This document shows, one piece after another, positions 1 to 9,318 of a DNA stretch of 64,000 nucleotides. The notes under the pieces are model-generated. The model made no database searches, was not told where the DNA came from, and worked only from the letters and a program-made list of their open reading frames with translations. Source of the DNA: CAZNFR01 sp964572225 (GTDB taxonomy: Bacteria; Bacteroidota; Bacteroidia; Bacteroidales; GCA-2748055). The stretch covers positions 9,339 to 73,338 of the forward strand of contig CAZNFR010000004.1 in the NCBI GenBank assembly GCA_964572225.1, in the 5' to 3' direction. Within the stretch, counting starts at the first letter, position 1, and each line of letters starts with the position of its first letter. The translations under genes and the position numbers were made by a program.

Positions 1-2
1 CA

Positions 3-1742
3 GAATCGCCCGAATTTATAGTAATTCCGGAATTATTGGGTAAGGAATTCAATATCAGGGCCGTTTTCGTCGACCCAAACAATAATCTCTATTTCGGAAG
101 TATGGACGGATTGTACTCCTTTAATCCGGATTCCCTGGTCAGAAACAAGTATATCCCTCCGGTAACGATCACTTCTATTGTCAAAGAATCCGATGAGGGA
201 AGAATGAATCTGAATGCCAGCAAAAGCAAAATTGAAATCTCTCATAAAGACTATTCCTTAACCATCTCCTATGCCGCCCTGGATTATACCGATCCGGAAA
301 GAAATCTGTACTCCTACCGCATGAAAGGAATCTCTGAAAAATGGATCGCGGTCGGAAACCGAAGATTCGTGCATTTCACAAATCTTTCACCGGGTGATTA
401 CCATTTCGAAGTGAAAGGAAGTAATTCTGACGGGGTGATTAATCCTGAGCCAGCAAGCCTGGAAATCACCATCCATCCTCCCTGGTGGCTCAGCACGTAT
501 GCCCTGATCGCCTATGCCGCATTGCTCCTGGTATTGATATTCCTGATAATCAGGGGCCGGGAAAGGAAATTATTGGCGGAGAAAAAAAACCTGGAAATAA
601 AAGTACAGGAGCGAACCGAAGAAATAAGTCTTCAAAAAGAAAGGCTCATTGAATCAGAACAAAAATTGAGCTCTACCATTAATTCGCTTGATGATTTGGT
701 TTTCGTACTGGATGAGGACGGTGTGTTTCAGGAGTTTTATAACCCCCGGAAAAGAACAACACACAGGATCTTTCCTGAATTACACATTGGTAAAAAATAT
801 GACGAGGTAGACTTTCCCGAAGAGGTGATCCTGGAACTGAACTCCGCATTTCTGGAATTAAGCGGCAAGTACGGAATCAGAGAATTTGACCATGAACTGA
901 AAGTGGGTTCAAGGAGCTTCTGGTATAATACAAAAATATCTCCACGAAGAGATTCGGCCGGGAACCTGTCAGGATTTGTCATTGTGGCCAGAGATATTAC
1001 AGACCGGAAGCTTTCCGAAGCAAAACTTAAAAAACAAAAGGAGGAATTAAAGGAATTAAATGCAACCAAAGATAAATTCTTCTCTATCCTTGCCCACGAC
1101 CTGAAAAATCCATTCACAAACCTGTACTCCATGAGTCAGCTGCTGGTGGAAAAATACGGGGATCTTGATAATGATGACCGTTGGGAGGCCATTAACAGAA
1201 TTAACAGCTCTGCCGAATTGATAAGCAGATTACTGGAAAACCTTCTTACCTGGTCCAGAACCCAAAGAAACAAACTCGAATACCGGCCGGAAAAGTTCAA
1301 CCTTGCGCACCTGGTTGAAACCAATATCAATCTGCACCGAACCCATGCACAGAATAAATCCATAACCCTAAATTCAGATGTCAAAAATGATATTCAGGCC
1401 TTTGGTGACAGGGAAATGATCGATACCGTTCTCAGGAATCTTATCAGCAATGCTATAAAGTTTACGAAATCAGGCGGGAATATTGGAGTGTATATCCGGC
1501 AGAATAACGGGCTTCACGAAGTTAAAGTGGAAGACAACGGAATTGGGATCAACACCGAAGACCTGCAAAAACTTTTTAGAATTGACGTGAAATACAAATC
1601 CAGGGGAGCCGGCGGAGAAACGGGAACGGGACTCGGACTGGCCCTATGCAAGGAGTTTATTGGAATCAACCAGGGGCAGATCTGGTGCGAATCAGCACCC
1701 GGAAAGGGTTCCCGGTTTTATTTTACCATTCCGACAGCCTAA
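3..1742 (+). CDS. Sensor histidine kinase (propeller/Y_Y_Y, PAS, HisKA, HATPase), 5' end outside window
   Basis: The frame is already open at base 3, so the true start lies upstream of the window; 579 residues are visible. The first ~40 residues look like a last two-component-regulator propeller repeat (VDPNNNLYFGSMDGL), followed by a Y_Y_Y domain (about residues 75-160), one membrane span (about 165-182), a coiled-coil linker, a PAS domain (about 225-335), a HisKA domain with phospho-acceptor His in AHDLKNP (about residue 365) and a HATPase domain with NAIKFT, DNGIGI and GTGLGLALC. The large periplasmic sensor presumably detects an extracellular or periplasmic ligand. No receiver or AraC domain follows, so it is not the usual Bacteroides hybrid regulator and its response regulator is not visible. 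Family assignment is firm; ligand unknown. Confidence 0.9.
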   Translation, partial: ESPEFIVIPELLGKEFNIRAVFVDPNNNLYFGSMDGLYSFNPDSLVRNKYIPPVTITSIVKESDEGRMNLNASKSKIEISHKDYSLTISYAALDYTDPERNLYSYRMKGISEKWIAVGNRRFVHFTNLSPGDYHFEVKGSNSDGVINPEPASLEITIHPPWWLSTYALIAYAALLLVLIFLIIRGRERKLLAEKKNLEIKVQERTEEISLQKERLIESEQKLSSTINSLDDLVFVLDEDGVFQEFYNPRKRTTHRIFPELHIGKKYDEVDFPEEVILELNSAFLELSGKYGIREFDHELKVGSRSFWYNTKISPRRDSAGNLSGFVIVARDITDRKLSEAKLKKQKEELKELNATKDKFFSILAHDLKNPFTNLYSMSQLLVEKYGDLDNDDRWEAINRINSSAELISRLLENLLTWSRTQRNKLEYRPEKFNLAHLVETNINLHRTHAQNKSITLNSDVKNDIQAFGDREMIDTVLRNLISNAIKFTKSGGNIGVYIRQNNGLHEVKVEDNGIGINTEDLQKLFRIDVKYKSRGAGGETGTGLGLALCKEFIGINQGQIWCESAPGKGSRFYFTIPTA

Positions 1743-1744
1743 TA

Positions 1745-1778
1745 GGAAAAAGGGCTGCCATTCACAGGCAACCCTTTC
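1745..1778 (-). terminator. Rho-independent terminator of the 1804-2922 lipoprotein gene
   Basis: An inverted repeat AAAGGG-c-TGCC / GGCA-a-CCCTTT with a 7-base loop and one internal mismatch. Read on the minus strand it is followed by a short T run, so it fits the end of the minus-strand lipoprotein gene rather than the converging kinase gene. Confidence 0.5.
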
Positions 1779-1803
1779 CGATTGTTAACCCTGGTAAACT
1801 CCT

Positions 1804-2922
1804 CTAATCCTGCAACTTAAATCTGATGGTAAGATCATGAATCTCTTTGGGATTATACGGAGTGAGCACCGGCAGCCTCCTTTCAAGCGCATCGTATTCA
1901 TCTCCGGGAGATACCCCACCCTGAATAAATCCGTTGCGATCAAAATACCCGGGAGCCGCTGTGTTATATAGATAGGCCTCTACATCCGTGCTGTCAATAG
2001 TGGGCCATAGATTGTAAATTTGTTTGCTGAAAACATTCTTTACAGAATAGTCGCCCAGCAATACATCCCTTGAAGGTTCATCCAGATTGCTTGGAGGTAA
2101 TCCAACTTCAGCTGCGCCTATATCCAGCCGGTTGTCGCCCGAAGCCGCAAATGCCCAGTTGAATCCGGTCTGAGTACTGAAAAACACCGCATTGGGATGA
2201 TCCGAGTTCCCGTAAACATCGACCGTATTTCCGCTTTTTCCAACAAACATTTTAAGGGTTTTCATGCTGTATGGATTAACCAGAGGATGTTCAAGGGGCA
2301 GGTCGGTAATGGAAACGATCATATAGGCATCATATCCTCTTTCTCCTGCTTCACTGTAATCAATTCTGAAAGAAGAAGTTTCAAAATATGGATCGGCAGA
2401 GAAATCCAGGTTGGCAACCTTGATCAGGGCAATCCCTTTCCGGGGATTACGGTTCCAAAATAATTGAAGACCTATTCCTCCATCTTCGTTTCCTTCAGAT
2501 TCAGCATCGGTAATCGTCAACTCAAATTCCCACATTACCCCGTCATACCAGGATCTTTCCATAACAACCAGATTTTTGGTCCTGCCGTCATCATCACTGG
2601 TGTAGGAAAATCTCATGGGCTCGTTAATGTTATAGAGACGGATACTCTTGATTATATCCTCAACAATCTCAGCTCCGCTTCTTCCAACCTCAATGAATAA
2701 CCCCAGATGATGGTAAACCACATTTCCGTTAAGTGTGTCAATTTCTGAAGAGCTTTTCTTGGCTGCATCGGTAGCCGTTAAGGCACTGGGAATTTCAACA
2801 GTAAACTTCTCAGGCAGTATACTTTCCTGATTATCAATAACAAGATCATTTTCCTCACAAGAGGTAAAAATCAAACTGAGAGAAATCACAATTCCTACGA
2901 ATAGAAAAATTTTTGTTTTCAT
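1804..2922 (-). CDS. Hypothetical lipoprotein, about 372 aa
   Basis: I do not recognise the family. The start is placed at the ATG giving MKTKIFLFVGIV, because this begins a normal lipoprotein signal (hydrophobic stretch followed by LIFTSC and an acidic EEND sequence, the usual surface-export context in Bacteroidota); an upstream in-frame ATG at 2985 would only add a charged tail. The rest is a soluble, beta-rich-looking acidic protein with no membrane span and no catalytic motif that I can name. It stands alone, convergent with the kinase at 3-1742 and separated by 139 bases of AT-rich DNA from the DUF4249 gene. Probably an exported or surface lipoprotein; function unknown. Confidence 0.75.
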   Translation of the reverse strand: MKTKIFLFVGIVISLSLIFTSCEENDLVIDNQESILPEKFTVEIPSALTATDAAKKSSSEIDTLNGNVVYHHLGLFIEVGRSGAEIVEDIIKSIRLYNINEPMRFSYTSDDDGRTKNLVVMERSWYDGVMWEFELTITDAESEGNEDGGIGLQLFWNRNPRKGIALIKVANLDFSADPYFETSSFRIDYSEAGERGYDAYMIVSITDLPLEHPLVNPYSMKTLKMFVGKSGNTVDVYGNSDHPNAVFFSTQTGFNWAFAASGDNRLDIGAAEVGLPPSNLDEPSRDVLLGDYSVKNVFSKQIYNLWPTIDSTDVEAYLYNTAAPGYFDRNGFIQGGVSPGDEYDALERRLPVLTPYNPKEIHDLTIRFKLQD

Positions 2923-3061
2923 GGTGTTTAAATTTGATGGTTTATTTGTTTTCTGTTTTTTGCGTTCATAACCATCACACACCATTAGGGAATTACCCTA
3001 TGAAAAATTGAAAAAAAAATAAAATTTTTTGCTATTTATCTGGAAATCAATCAATTTAAAT

Positions 3062-3937
3062 TCAGCGAAAATAAACGGTATCGGAAACTACCGCACAGGC
3101 AGCAAAAAAACCTGCACCCCCGGAAGATAAATTGGTATCCAGGTTTCCCGGAAGGACATCAAACCACCCCCCTTTCCATTCGGTTTCGCTAAGCAGGCTC
3201 CTCAGATATTGCTCATAGGGAGGAGAAAGGGAATACTTGGTTCGAATCACCACAGCGTTTCCGGGAAAAACAAGATCCTCCGAATCAGGCTTAAAAAACT
3301 GGTTCACGTCGACCGTCGAAAGGCTATACTGGTAAAAAACTGTTTCTACCGGAGGAGAAGAAGAATTCTCCCGGAAGCGAACAGTGTATTTTAGCATGAA
3401 TGGCCCCTGACTGTTATCGGGATTGATCCTGAAAAAACCCGGAACACCAGCCACTTCCGTAAAGCTGAAATCATTCATGGGACTCACCGGAACCATATAG
3501 GCATCTGCAATAAACTCGTTACCCTCGATTTCAACATACAACCTATACCCCTTGTAAGGCTCCCCGGTCTTTCCGGTAAGGGGCAGGTAAAGCCCTTTTT
3601 CGGTCTGACTCTCTGCAAAAAGTTCAATGGCTTTCCCATCCGTTACGGCTACCGTAGCACCCGATAATTTCCTGGAGGTCTGATCAGGAGTGGTTACCGG
3701 CAGACTCAACCGAATATAATTATGAGCTATTGAATTTGTTACAAATCCTTCGACCACAAGTTGAGGAATGAATTCTCCTTCCTGTTCCCATTCGGTGAGC
3801 TCCTCGCAGGAAATCACCGGAAATGCAAAAAAAAGTATAAAAAGGGTGTAAATCAGAGGCATCTTCCGGCACAACCTTCTTTTCCGGTCTGTCCATAACC
3901 GGGATCGTATTCCATTGTATTCCAGGGCATCTTTCAT
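3062..3937 (-). CDS. DUF4249 family lipoprotein
   Basis: About 291 residues. A signal sequence ends in FPVISCEEL, a lipobox. The body begins with the pattern LVVEGFVTNSIAHNYIRLS and a conserved carbohydrate-binding-like beta fold typical of DUF4249 proteins, which in Bacteroidota are nearly always encoded directly after a TonB-dependent receptor. Here it starts 11 bases after the receptor stop, so the two are cotranscribed. The start chosen is ATG at 3937; an alternative ATG at 3862 (MPLIYTLFIL) gives a shorter signal peptide and is also plausible. The likely role is a cell-surface partner of the receptor, but the substrate is not known for this family. Confidence 0.8.
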   Translation of the reverse strand: MKDALEYNGIRSRLWTDRKRRLCRKMPLIYTLFILFFAFPVISCEELTEWEQEGEFIPQLVVEGFVTNSIAHNYIRLSLPVTTPDQTSRKLSGATVAVTDGKAIELFAESQTEKGLYLPLTGKTGEPYKGYRLYVEIEGNEFIADAYMVPVSPMNDFSFTEVAGVPGFFRINPDNSQGPFMLKYTVRFRENSSSPPVETVFYQYSLSTVDVNQFFKPDSEDLVFPGNAVVIRTKYSLSPPYEQYLRSLLSETEWKGGWFDVLPGNLDTNLSSGGAGFFAACAVVSDTVYFR

Positions 3938-3947
3938 AACAATCCAA

Positions 3948-6593
3948 TTAAAACCGGAAATGGTAGGTAAGAGAAGGCACCAACCCAAAAACGTACATCA
4001 TGGTGGGATGTAATTCAGGCGCTTCAGATCTGTTTAAGGGAACAAAAATATTCCCATCCTCATCTACCGATTTATTAAAATTAATGCTGAAGGGATTTTT
4101 CCTTCCATAAAGGTTAAAGAGAGAAAACCGGACATAATGCTCGTTTCGGCTATCCATACCCGAAATCCGGAAACTGACAGATGCATCAAGCCTGTGATAA
4201 ACAGGTAGTCGGTCGTTATTCCTTTCCCGGTAAAAGGGAATCTGATAACCCTGATAGTAATAATAACCCGTGGGAGTCGTGAATGGACTTCCCGAGGCAT
4301 ATAGCCATTGGGTTGAAATTTCCCAACGGTATCCCGGCCGGTAATTCAGCAAAAAAGATACATTATGGGGACGATCATATATTGCAGGAAAGTAAAGGTC
4401 CCCTCCTACTTCAGGAATCTTCACCAGAGAACGTGTAAAAGCATAGGAGATCCAACCGTCCCATCGCGTTCCGTCTTTTTTCAGCAGGACCTCCATCCCA
4501 TAGGACCTGCCTTCACCATATCTCAATTCCGATTCCACCTGAGGATTGAAAAGCATATAGGCATGGTCCTCGTAGGACAGGGCATTTTGCATTTTTTTAT
4601 AAAACACATCCACATCAAGTCCTAAGGGGAACTTTCTACCTCTCAGACTAACTCCTCCGGATACCTGGTCAGCAAACATGGGTTTAATGTTAGGCCCTGC
4701 AGGCAACCAGATCTCCATACTGGTAAAAGGGCTGATGGAATTCGTAATAAGGTATTCAAACTGGGATGAGCGGTTATAGGATAGGCGTCCGGTAATCACG
4801 GGTGAAAATCGGAAACTCATGCTAATCCGGGGCTCCAGGGAAAGAAAAGTATTGTATACCTCATTCTTTGCATAAAAGAAGGTATCCACTGGCTGATAGT
4901 TCTCATTATACTCAAATTCGATGCTTTCCCCTTTGTTACTCCATCGAACCAGTCTGAGTCCATAACTCAGCGAAAATCCGGGGGTAAGGTTTTGCTCATT
5001 GCTCAGATAAAGTGTGAATTCCGAGGAAAATTTATCGGGTACACCCGGAATAGCGGGCTCGGACCCCTCCCCTGCATAATAATTCCCGGGATAATACCGG
5101 TGTTCTCCCAGATAGGTTCCAAACCTGACCGTATTATCCGGGTTTACATAAAAGTTATAATCCAGCTTCAGAGCAGAAAGCGAAATCCGGGAATTCCAGC
5201 GGCTGTTGCTCTCATAGGAGGTAAAAAGGTCGTAATTATACTCACTTCCAATCAGGCTGACATTTCCAAAAAGCCGGTCACCGTAAACATGGTTCCACCG
5301 GAGCGAAAATGCCAGGTTCTTCCATTGAATCCCGCTGGATTCAAATCTGCCCGTTCGATTACGAAAGATATCGTTTCCTGCATAAAAAGACAAAAACAGG
5401 CGATTGGTGTTGTTTAGCCTGATATTCGATTTTAGGTTAATGTCCGAAAAATGTAATTGATCAATAGAGGGATTTTGAGCATTTAACAACCATTTTAAGT
5501 GCGATCTCCTTCCGGAAATATAAAACGAACCCCTTTTCTTAACAAGAGGAGCCTCCAGGTTAAGAGAAGTTGCGATAAATCCGGTATTCCCACTAAAAAC
5601 CAACTGGTTCCGGTTCCCTTCCTTCATTTTTATATCAATTACCGAGGAAAGTCTTCCTCCAAAACGGGCAGGAATATCTCCTTTGTATAGATTGAGGGAG
5701 TTGAGGGCATCCGGACTGAACACCGAAAATAATCCCAGGAGGTGGGCGGGATTATACACCGGGGCTTCATCTATTAGAAGAAGATTTTGATCCCTAGCTC
5801 CACCCCTCACATGAAAAATGGTTGAACCATCGGAATAAAAATTAATTCCGGGAATGGACTGAAGGGATTTAATCACGTCCCTTTCACCCATAAATCCGGG
5901 AATTTTTTTCAAGGACCCCACCTGCAACCTGGATTTACTGCCACCTCCACTATAAAGGACGTTCAGACTATCCGAAGAGTAAATTCTGACTTCCTCCAAC
6001 TCATTGGGGGCTTTGACAAGATCAATACCCACTTCCAGGTCCTCCGACAAACCCAGTTCCACCTCAGCGGGGATATAACCCAGGTAAGAAATGATCAGAC
6101 TGTGCTCTCCGGGTTGTAATCTTAGGGAATAGAACCCATAGCCATTGGTGATAGTCCCTTTGCCTGTTTCCATTATTACCACATTGGCTCCTATCAGTGC
6201 TTCCCCGGTTGCCGAGTCTCTTACATAACCGTTTATTATTACCCATTCGGGGAGAGGTGGATCTTCTGGCACCCTGATCTGATGGTTAACGATCAGATAA
6301 TCCCTAAGGGTCGTAAATATGAGATCGTATTTTTCCAAATTTATTGTAAGGGAGGATAACGTTTGTTCCAGGCGGTCAAAGTGAAGTAAGGTGTCGAGGG
6401 GTAATTCGTCCGGATTATACGAAAGGTTCAGGCCCGACTGGTCCTGGATTTCTTCAAGCAAATCCTTGAGGGTAAGTGTATGTGAGGGCAAAATAACAGG
6501 TATTTCCCTTTCGCCCTGTGAGTAAACAGATTCGGAGCATAGAAACAGGGAAATGAAAATGGACAAGACAAAATATCTTTTCGTCATCTTCAT
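3948..6593 (-). CDS. TonB-dependent outer-membrane receptor with STN and carboxypeptidase-regulatory-like domains
   Basis: 881 residues. A signal peptide (residues 1-25) is followed by an STN-type signalling domain (about 30-105, SHTLTLKDLLEEIQDQSGL), a CarboxypepD_reg-like domain (about 118-205, NGYVRDSATGEALIGANV), a plug domain (about 225-330, with FHVRGGARDQNLLLIDEAPV) and a beta barrel ending in the aromatic terminus LTYHFRF. The STN domain is the part that contacts a FecR-type anti-sigma factor, and the FecR gene starts immediately upstream, with only three bases between the genes. The receptor therefore probably both imports a substrate and signals through the FecR/ECF pair. The substrate cannot be told from sequence; there is no SusD partner, which argues against a classical polysaccharide locus. 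Confidence 0.93.
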   Translation of the reverse strand: MKMTKRYFVLSIFISLFLCSESVYSQGEREIPVILPSHTLTLKDLLEEIQDQSGLNLSYNPDELPLDTLLHFDRLEQTLSSLTINLEKYDLIFTTLRDYLIVNHQIRVPEDPPLPEWVIINGYVRDSATGEALIGANVVIMETGKGTITNGYGFYSLRLQPGEHSLIISYLGYIPAEVELGLSEDLEVGIDLVKAPNELEEVRIYSSDSLNVLYSGGGSKSRLQVGSLKKIPGFMGERDVIKSLQSIPGINFYSDGSTIFHVRGGARDQNLLLIDEAPVYNPAHLLGLFSVFSPDALNSLNLYKGDIPARFGGRLSSVIDIKMKEGNRNQLVFSGNTGFIATSLNLEAPLVKKRGSFYISGRRSHLKWLLNAQNPSIDQLHFSDINLKSNIRLNNTNRLFLSFYAGNDIFRNRTGRFESSGIQWKNLAFSLRWNHVYGDRLFGNVSLIGSEYNYDLFTSYESNSRWNSRISLSALKLDYNFYVNPDNTVRFGTYLGEHRYYPGNYYAGEGSEPAIPGVPDKFSSEFTLYLSNEQNLTPGFSLSYGLRLVRWSNKGESIEFEYNENYQPVDTFFYAKNEVYNTFLSLEPRISMSFRFSPVITGRLSYNRSSQFEYLITNSISPFTSMEIWLPAGPNIKPMFADQVSGGVSLRGRKFPLGLDVDVFYKKMQNALSYEDHAYMLFNPQVESELRYGEGRSYGMEVLLKKDGTRWDGWISYAFTRSLVKIPEVGGDLYFPAIYDRPHNVSFLLNYRPGYRWEISTQWLYASGSPFTTPTGYYYYQGYQIPFYRERNNDRLPVYHRLDASVSFRISGMDSRNEHYVRFSLFNLYGRKNPFSINFNKSVDEDGNIFVPLNRSEAPELHPTMMYVFGLVPSLTYHFRF

Positions 6594-6596
6594 ACA

Positions 6597-7586
6597 TCAA
6601 CATCCTTCTCCGTATATTATGTATTTATCCTCTTGTTTTTCGAAATACAGGTTAAGGGTTTTGGTAATTACTTCCAAGACCTCTTCAACCGGCATCTGGT
6701 TAAAGTTAACACTTATGCGGCAAATGCCTGCTTTGGTATTCATTATTTCGATCTCCCGACCATACACCTTTCTCAGGACTTCCACAACTTCACTCAGGCT
6801 CTTATCCTCAAACCTCAGCTCCAGGGTTCTCCAGGCATTATAATTAGGGTCTTTATTCAGGGTAAGCAAACGGTTTCCGGTTTCCCTGGAATATACAATC
6901 TTTTCTCCTGCCTTTAGGAAATCTTTCTGCTCGGGATTTTCCAGGTCGAATACAACCACTCTGCCGGTTGCCACTACTACCTTCACGATATTCCTGGACT
7001 CATAGGCTTCCAGATTGAAGGAAGTACCCAGGACCTCAAGTCCGAAATCTCCTGAGTTAACCTCGAAAGGTCTTTCGGGGTCGGAGGTAACCTCGAAAAA
7101 GGCCTCTCCATCGAGTTCCACTTTTCTCCCCTTCCTGAAATTTCCGGGAAAACGAATCTCCGAGTTTCGGTTCAGGGTAGCCAGACTTCCATCCGGGAGC
7201 TCCACCTCGGTAACCTCCTTCGCAACTATTGTTGTGAAAGCAAGAGCATTATAAAGGTAATAAACCGAGAAACTTAGCACCAGGCCTATTACCAGGGCTG
7301 CAGCCGTACGTATAAAGGCCGTACGAAGTGAGAGAGTCCGCGGTGCTGGTTTTTCATCCACGTGGGTAAGAAATACTTCCCATTCATTTTCTATATCAAT
7401 ATCCGCGAACAGGCTCAACTGACCGGTTCTTTCCCAAAGATTCTGATATTGGGTGAAAATCTTCTGATTCTGGGCAGAATAGGATCTCCATTTCTCAAAA
7501 TCGATGATCTCATCGGGTGAGGCCTCACCGGTGAGGTATCGACTTATCAGATCGATGGGTACTTCATTATGATCCGAAGGTTTCAT
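6597..7586 (-). CDS. FecR family anti-sigma factor
   Basis: 329 residues. The N-terminal cytoplasmic part (YLTGEASPDEIIDFEKW, the usual sigma-contact region) is followed by one membrane span (about residues 90-110), a periplasmic FecR domain (about 118-215, with VELPDGSLATLNRNSEIRFP and GEAFFEV) and a C-terminal DUF4974 domain (about 250-325, LRFEDKSLSEVVEVL). It lies between the ECF sigma gene and the STN-type TonB receptor, the classic order for cell-surface signalling in this phylum, and should hold the sigma factor until the receptor is loaded. Confidence 0.93.
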   Translation of the reverse strand: MKPSDHNEVPIDLISRYLTGEASPDEIIDFEKWRSYSAQNQKIFTQYQNLWERTGQLSLFADIDIENEWEVFLTHVDEKPAPRTLSLRTAFIRTAAALVIGLVLSFSVYYLYNALAFTTIVAKEVTEVELPDGSLATLNRNSEIRFPGNFRKGRKVELDGEAFFEVTSDPERPFEVNSGDFGLEVLGTSFNLEAYESRNIVKVVVATGRVVVFDLENPEQKDFLKAGEKIVYSRETGNRLLTLNKDPNYNAWRTLELRFEDKSLSEVVEVLRKVYGREIEIMNTKAGICRISVNFNQMPVEEVLEVITKTLNLYFEKQEDKYIIYGEGC

Positions 7587-7834
7587 ATAATTGCAAATAT
7601 GCTAAATTTTTGTATATGTGTAGGTTAACATTTTTTTTGATGCTGTAAGGGTATGGGTTTCTTCACTCAAAGTTTAGATATAATAGTGTTCAGCCAACCT
7701 TCATTGCCTGTCTCACCTATATTTACCAGTGCTTTCACCACTTATTTCCATTTATCTTTTAGTTAATTCTGTTGCAAGGAGCTTCTTTATCTATAATATT
7801 ATCTGTTATGTTCACACTTGATTTGCTATTTACC

Positions 7835-8410
7835 CTATAAAATTTGCCGAAAAAACTCCATTATCATCAGTGCAAATACCTTGAGATAATCCTTCAATTC
7901 ATCTCTCAATTGACGGAGTGCGGTCGACATCCTGGCTTCAACCGTTTTCACGGAAATATTCAGGGCTACTGCAATTTCACGGTATTTCATTCCCTCCATC
8001 CTGCTCATCCGGAAAATTTCCCGGCAGTTCTCCGGAAGCGACCGGATGGCCGAGGCAATCTTGCTTTCAAGTTCTGCATTTTCTACGTTGGAATGATCAT
8101 CGGCGGTTAAATCGCTGCCCAGGGGGATCTCCGATATATCTCTGGCTTCAAACCTGGAATGATCCCTGAGATGGTTAAGTGAGCGATTGTGGACAGAGGT
8201 GAAAAGATAGGATCGGAGAGGCTTATCGTGGTGTATTTCACTCCGCCGCTCCCAAAGCTTGACGAATACATTATGAACTATGTCTTTTGCCGCATCCATA
8301 TCTCCTACCAGTCGAACTGAATAATAACAAAGGGGTTGAAAATATTCTTTAAAAACCTTCTCGAAATTTTCCGGCCTTTCCAGAGAGAAAATATTTACCT
8401 TTTCAGCCAT
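7835..8410 (-). CDS. RNA polymerase ECF sigma factor
   Basis: 191 residues. Region 2 covers about residues 15-85 (FKEYFQPLCYYSVRLVGD, then DIVHNVFVKLWERR) and region 4 about 120-175 (LPENCREIFRMSRMEGMKYREIA, helix-turn-helix NISVKTVEARMSTALRQL). It matches the Bacteroidota sigma-70 family paired with FecR. A 248-base gap separates it from fecR, so fecR may also have its own promoter. A perfect TAnnTTTG box lies 19 bases upstream of the ATG. Confidence 0.93.
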   Translation of the reverse strand: MAEKVNIFSLERPENFEKVFKEYFQPLCYYSVRLVGDMDAAKDIVHNVFVKLWERRSEIHHDKPLRSYLFTSVHNRSLNHLRDHSRFEARDISEIPLGSDLTADDHSNVENAELESKIASAIRSLPENCREIFRMSRMEGMKYREIAVALNISVKTVEARMSTALRQLRDELKDYLKVFALMIMEFFRQIL

Positions 8411-8428
8411 AAATCACATGTCTACACA

Positions 8429-8436
8429 CAAAACTA
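8429..8436 (-). promoter_or_regulatory. TAnnTTTG -7 promoter box of the ECF sigma gene
   Basis: The minus strand reads TAGTTTTG, a full match to the Bacteroidota -7 consensus TAnnTTTG, 19 bases before the sigma-factor ATG. No convincing -33 TTG was confirmed. Confidence 0.5.
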
Positions 8437-8465
8437 AGGCATAATAAAATAGCTTTCCGGACGCT

Positions 8466-9152
8466 TCAGGAATTGTTATGAACAATATAGGAGATTAGAT
8501 TTTTCAGAATACGGAAGTTATTCCGGCCATAAAGTTCATACCCTTCCTGGATCTTTTCCGGTGCCATCACAAAAGGGGAATTGTCCAGTTCATCTGCGCA
8601 ATACCGGGTAATATCCTCAATTCCGGCTGCGGTCATTTCAAGATGAAATTGCAGGGCAAGGACTTTGTTATTGTATATAAATACCTGGTTTTCAGTGAAA
8701 TCTGAGCGGAACAATGGAAGGGCCCCCTCCGGAAGATCGAAGGTCTCACCATGCCAGTGAAATACTGTAGCGATATCGGGTAAAAATTTTAGAATCCGGT
8801 CATTGGTTTTAATCACAGGGAACCAACCAATCTCCCTGCCCGGTAATGCAAAGATTCTGGAGCCCAAAACATCGGCAATTAACTGGGCTCCCAGACAAAA
8901 TCCAAAAACGAACTTATCATTTTCAAGGTAATGCGCGATCAGTCTTTTCTCCCAGGAAAGCCAGGGATAAAGATCCTCTTCATAAATATTCATGGGTCCG
9001 CCCATGATTACCAAAATATCCCCCTGGGGCAGCTCTTCCGGCACATATTCATATAGTCTTATCACAGAGAGTTCAGCTCCCAGTGAACTGAAAACCTCAG
9101 GAAGTCTGCCCGGGGTTTCGAAGGGTACATGCTGTACAAATATAACTTGCAT
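8466..9152 (-). CDS. Class I glutamine amidotransferase (GMP-synthase-like)
   Basis: 228 residues. The nucleophile elbow is GFCLGAQ (Cys86), the oxyanion loop is MGGPMNIYEED, and the catalytic pair is in LALQFHLEM (His169, Glu171). The length and the WHGETFDLPEGA motif fit the stand-alone GMP-synthase-like amidotransferase group, which acts on glutamine or a gamma-glutamyl compound. It is monocistronic and lies head-to-tail between the sigma gene and the MscS gene. The true substrate is not known for these homologues. Confidence 0.87.
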   Translation of the reverse strand: MQVIFVQHVPFETPGRLPEVFSSLGAELSVIRLYEYVPEELPQGDILVIMGGPMNIYEEDLYPWLSWEKRLIAHYLENDKFVFGFCLGAQLIADVLGSRIFALPGREIGWFPVIKTNDRILKFLPDIATVFHWHGETFDLPEGALPLFRSDFTENQVFIYNNKVLALQFHLEMTAAGIEDITRYCADELDNSPFVMAPEKIQEGYELYGRNNFRILKNLISYIVHNNS

Positions 9153-9254
9153 TAGTATTCACCTGTTTTTTAGTGTCTTTTAAGAACTCATCCGCAGATG
9201 GATTTCGCATATCTGCCTGGACAAAGCCGGATTTGCAATCTCTCCCGAAAGGGT

Positions 9255-9290
9255 AAAAATAAAAAAACCGGGGAGATATTCTGCCCCGGT
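9255..9290 (-). terminator. Rho-independent terminator after the MscS gene
   Basis: The stem ACCGGGG/CCCCGGT (9267-9273 with 9284-9290) has a 10-base loop, and on the minus strand it is followed by a long T run (9255-9266). It lies 29 bases after the stop codon of the channel gene. Confidence 0.8.
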
Positions 9291-9318
9291 TGGTTATTTA
9301 ACATAATTCTAAAATGAT

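Noticed and set aside
3237..3255. tRNA-like TTCGAATC sequence
   Set aside because: It is inside the DUF4249 gene and no cloverleaf arms surround it.
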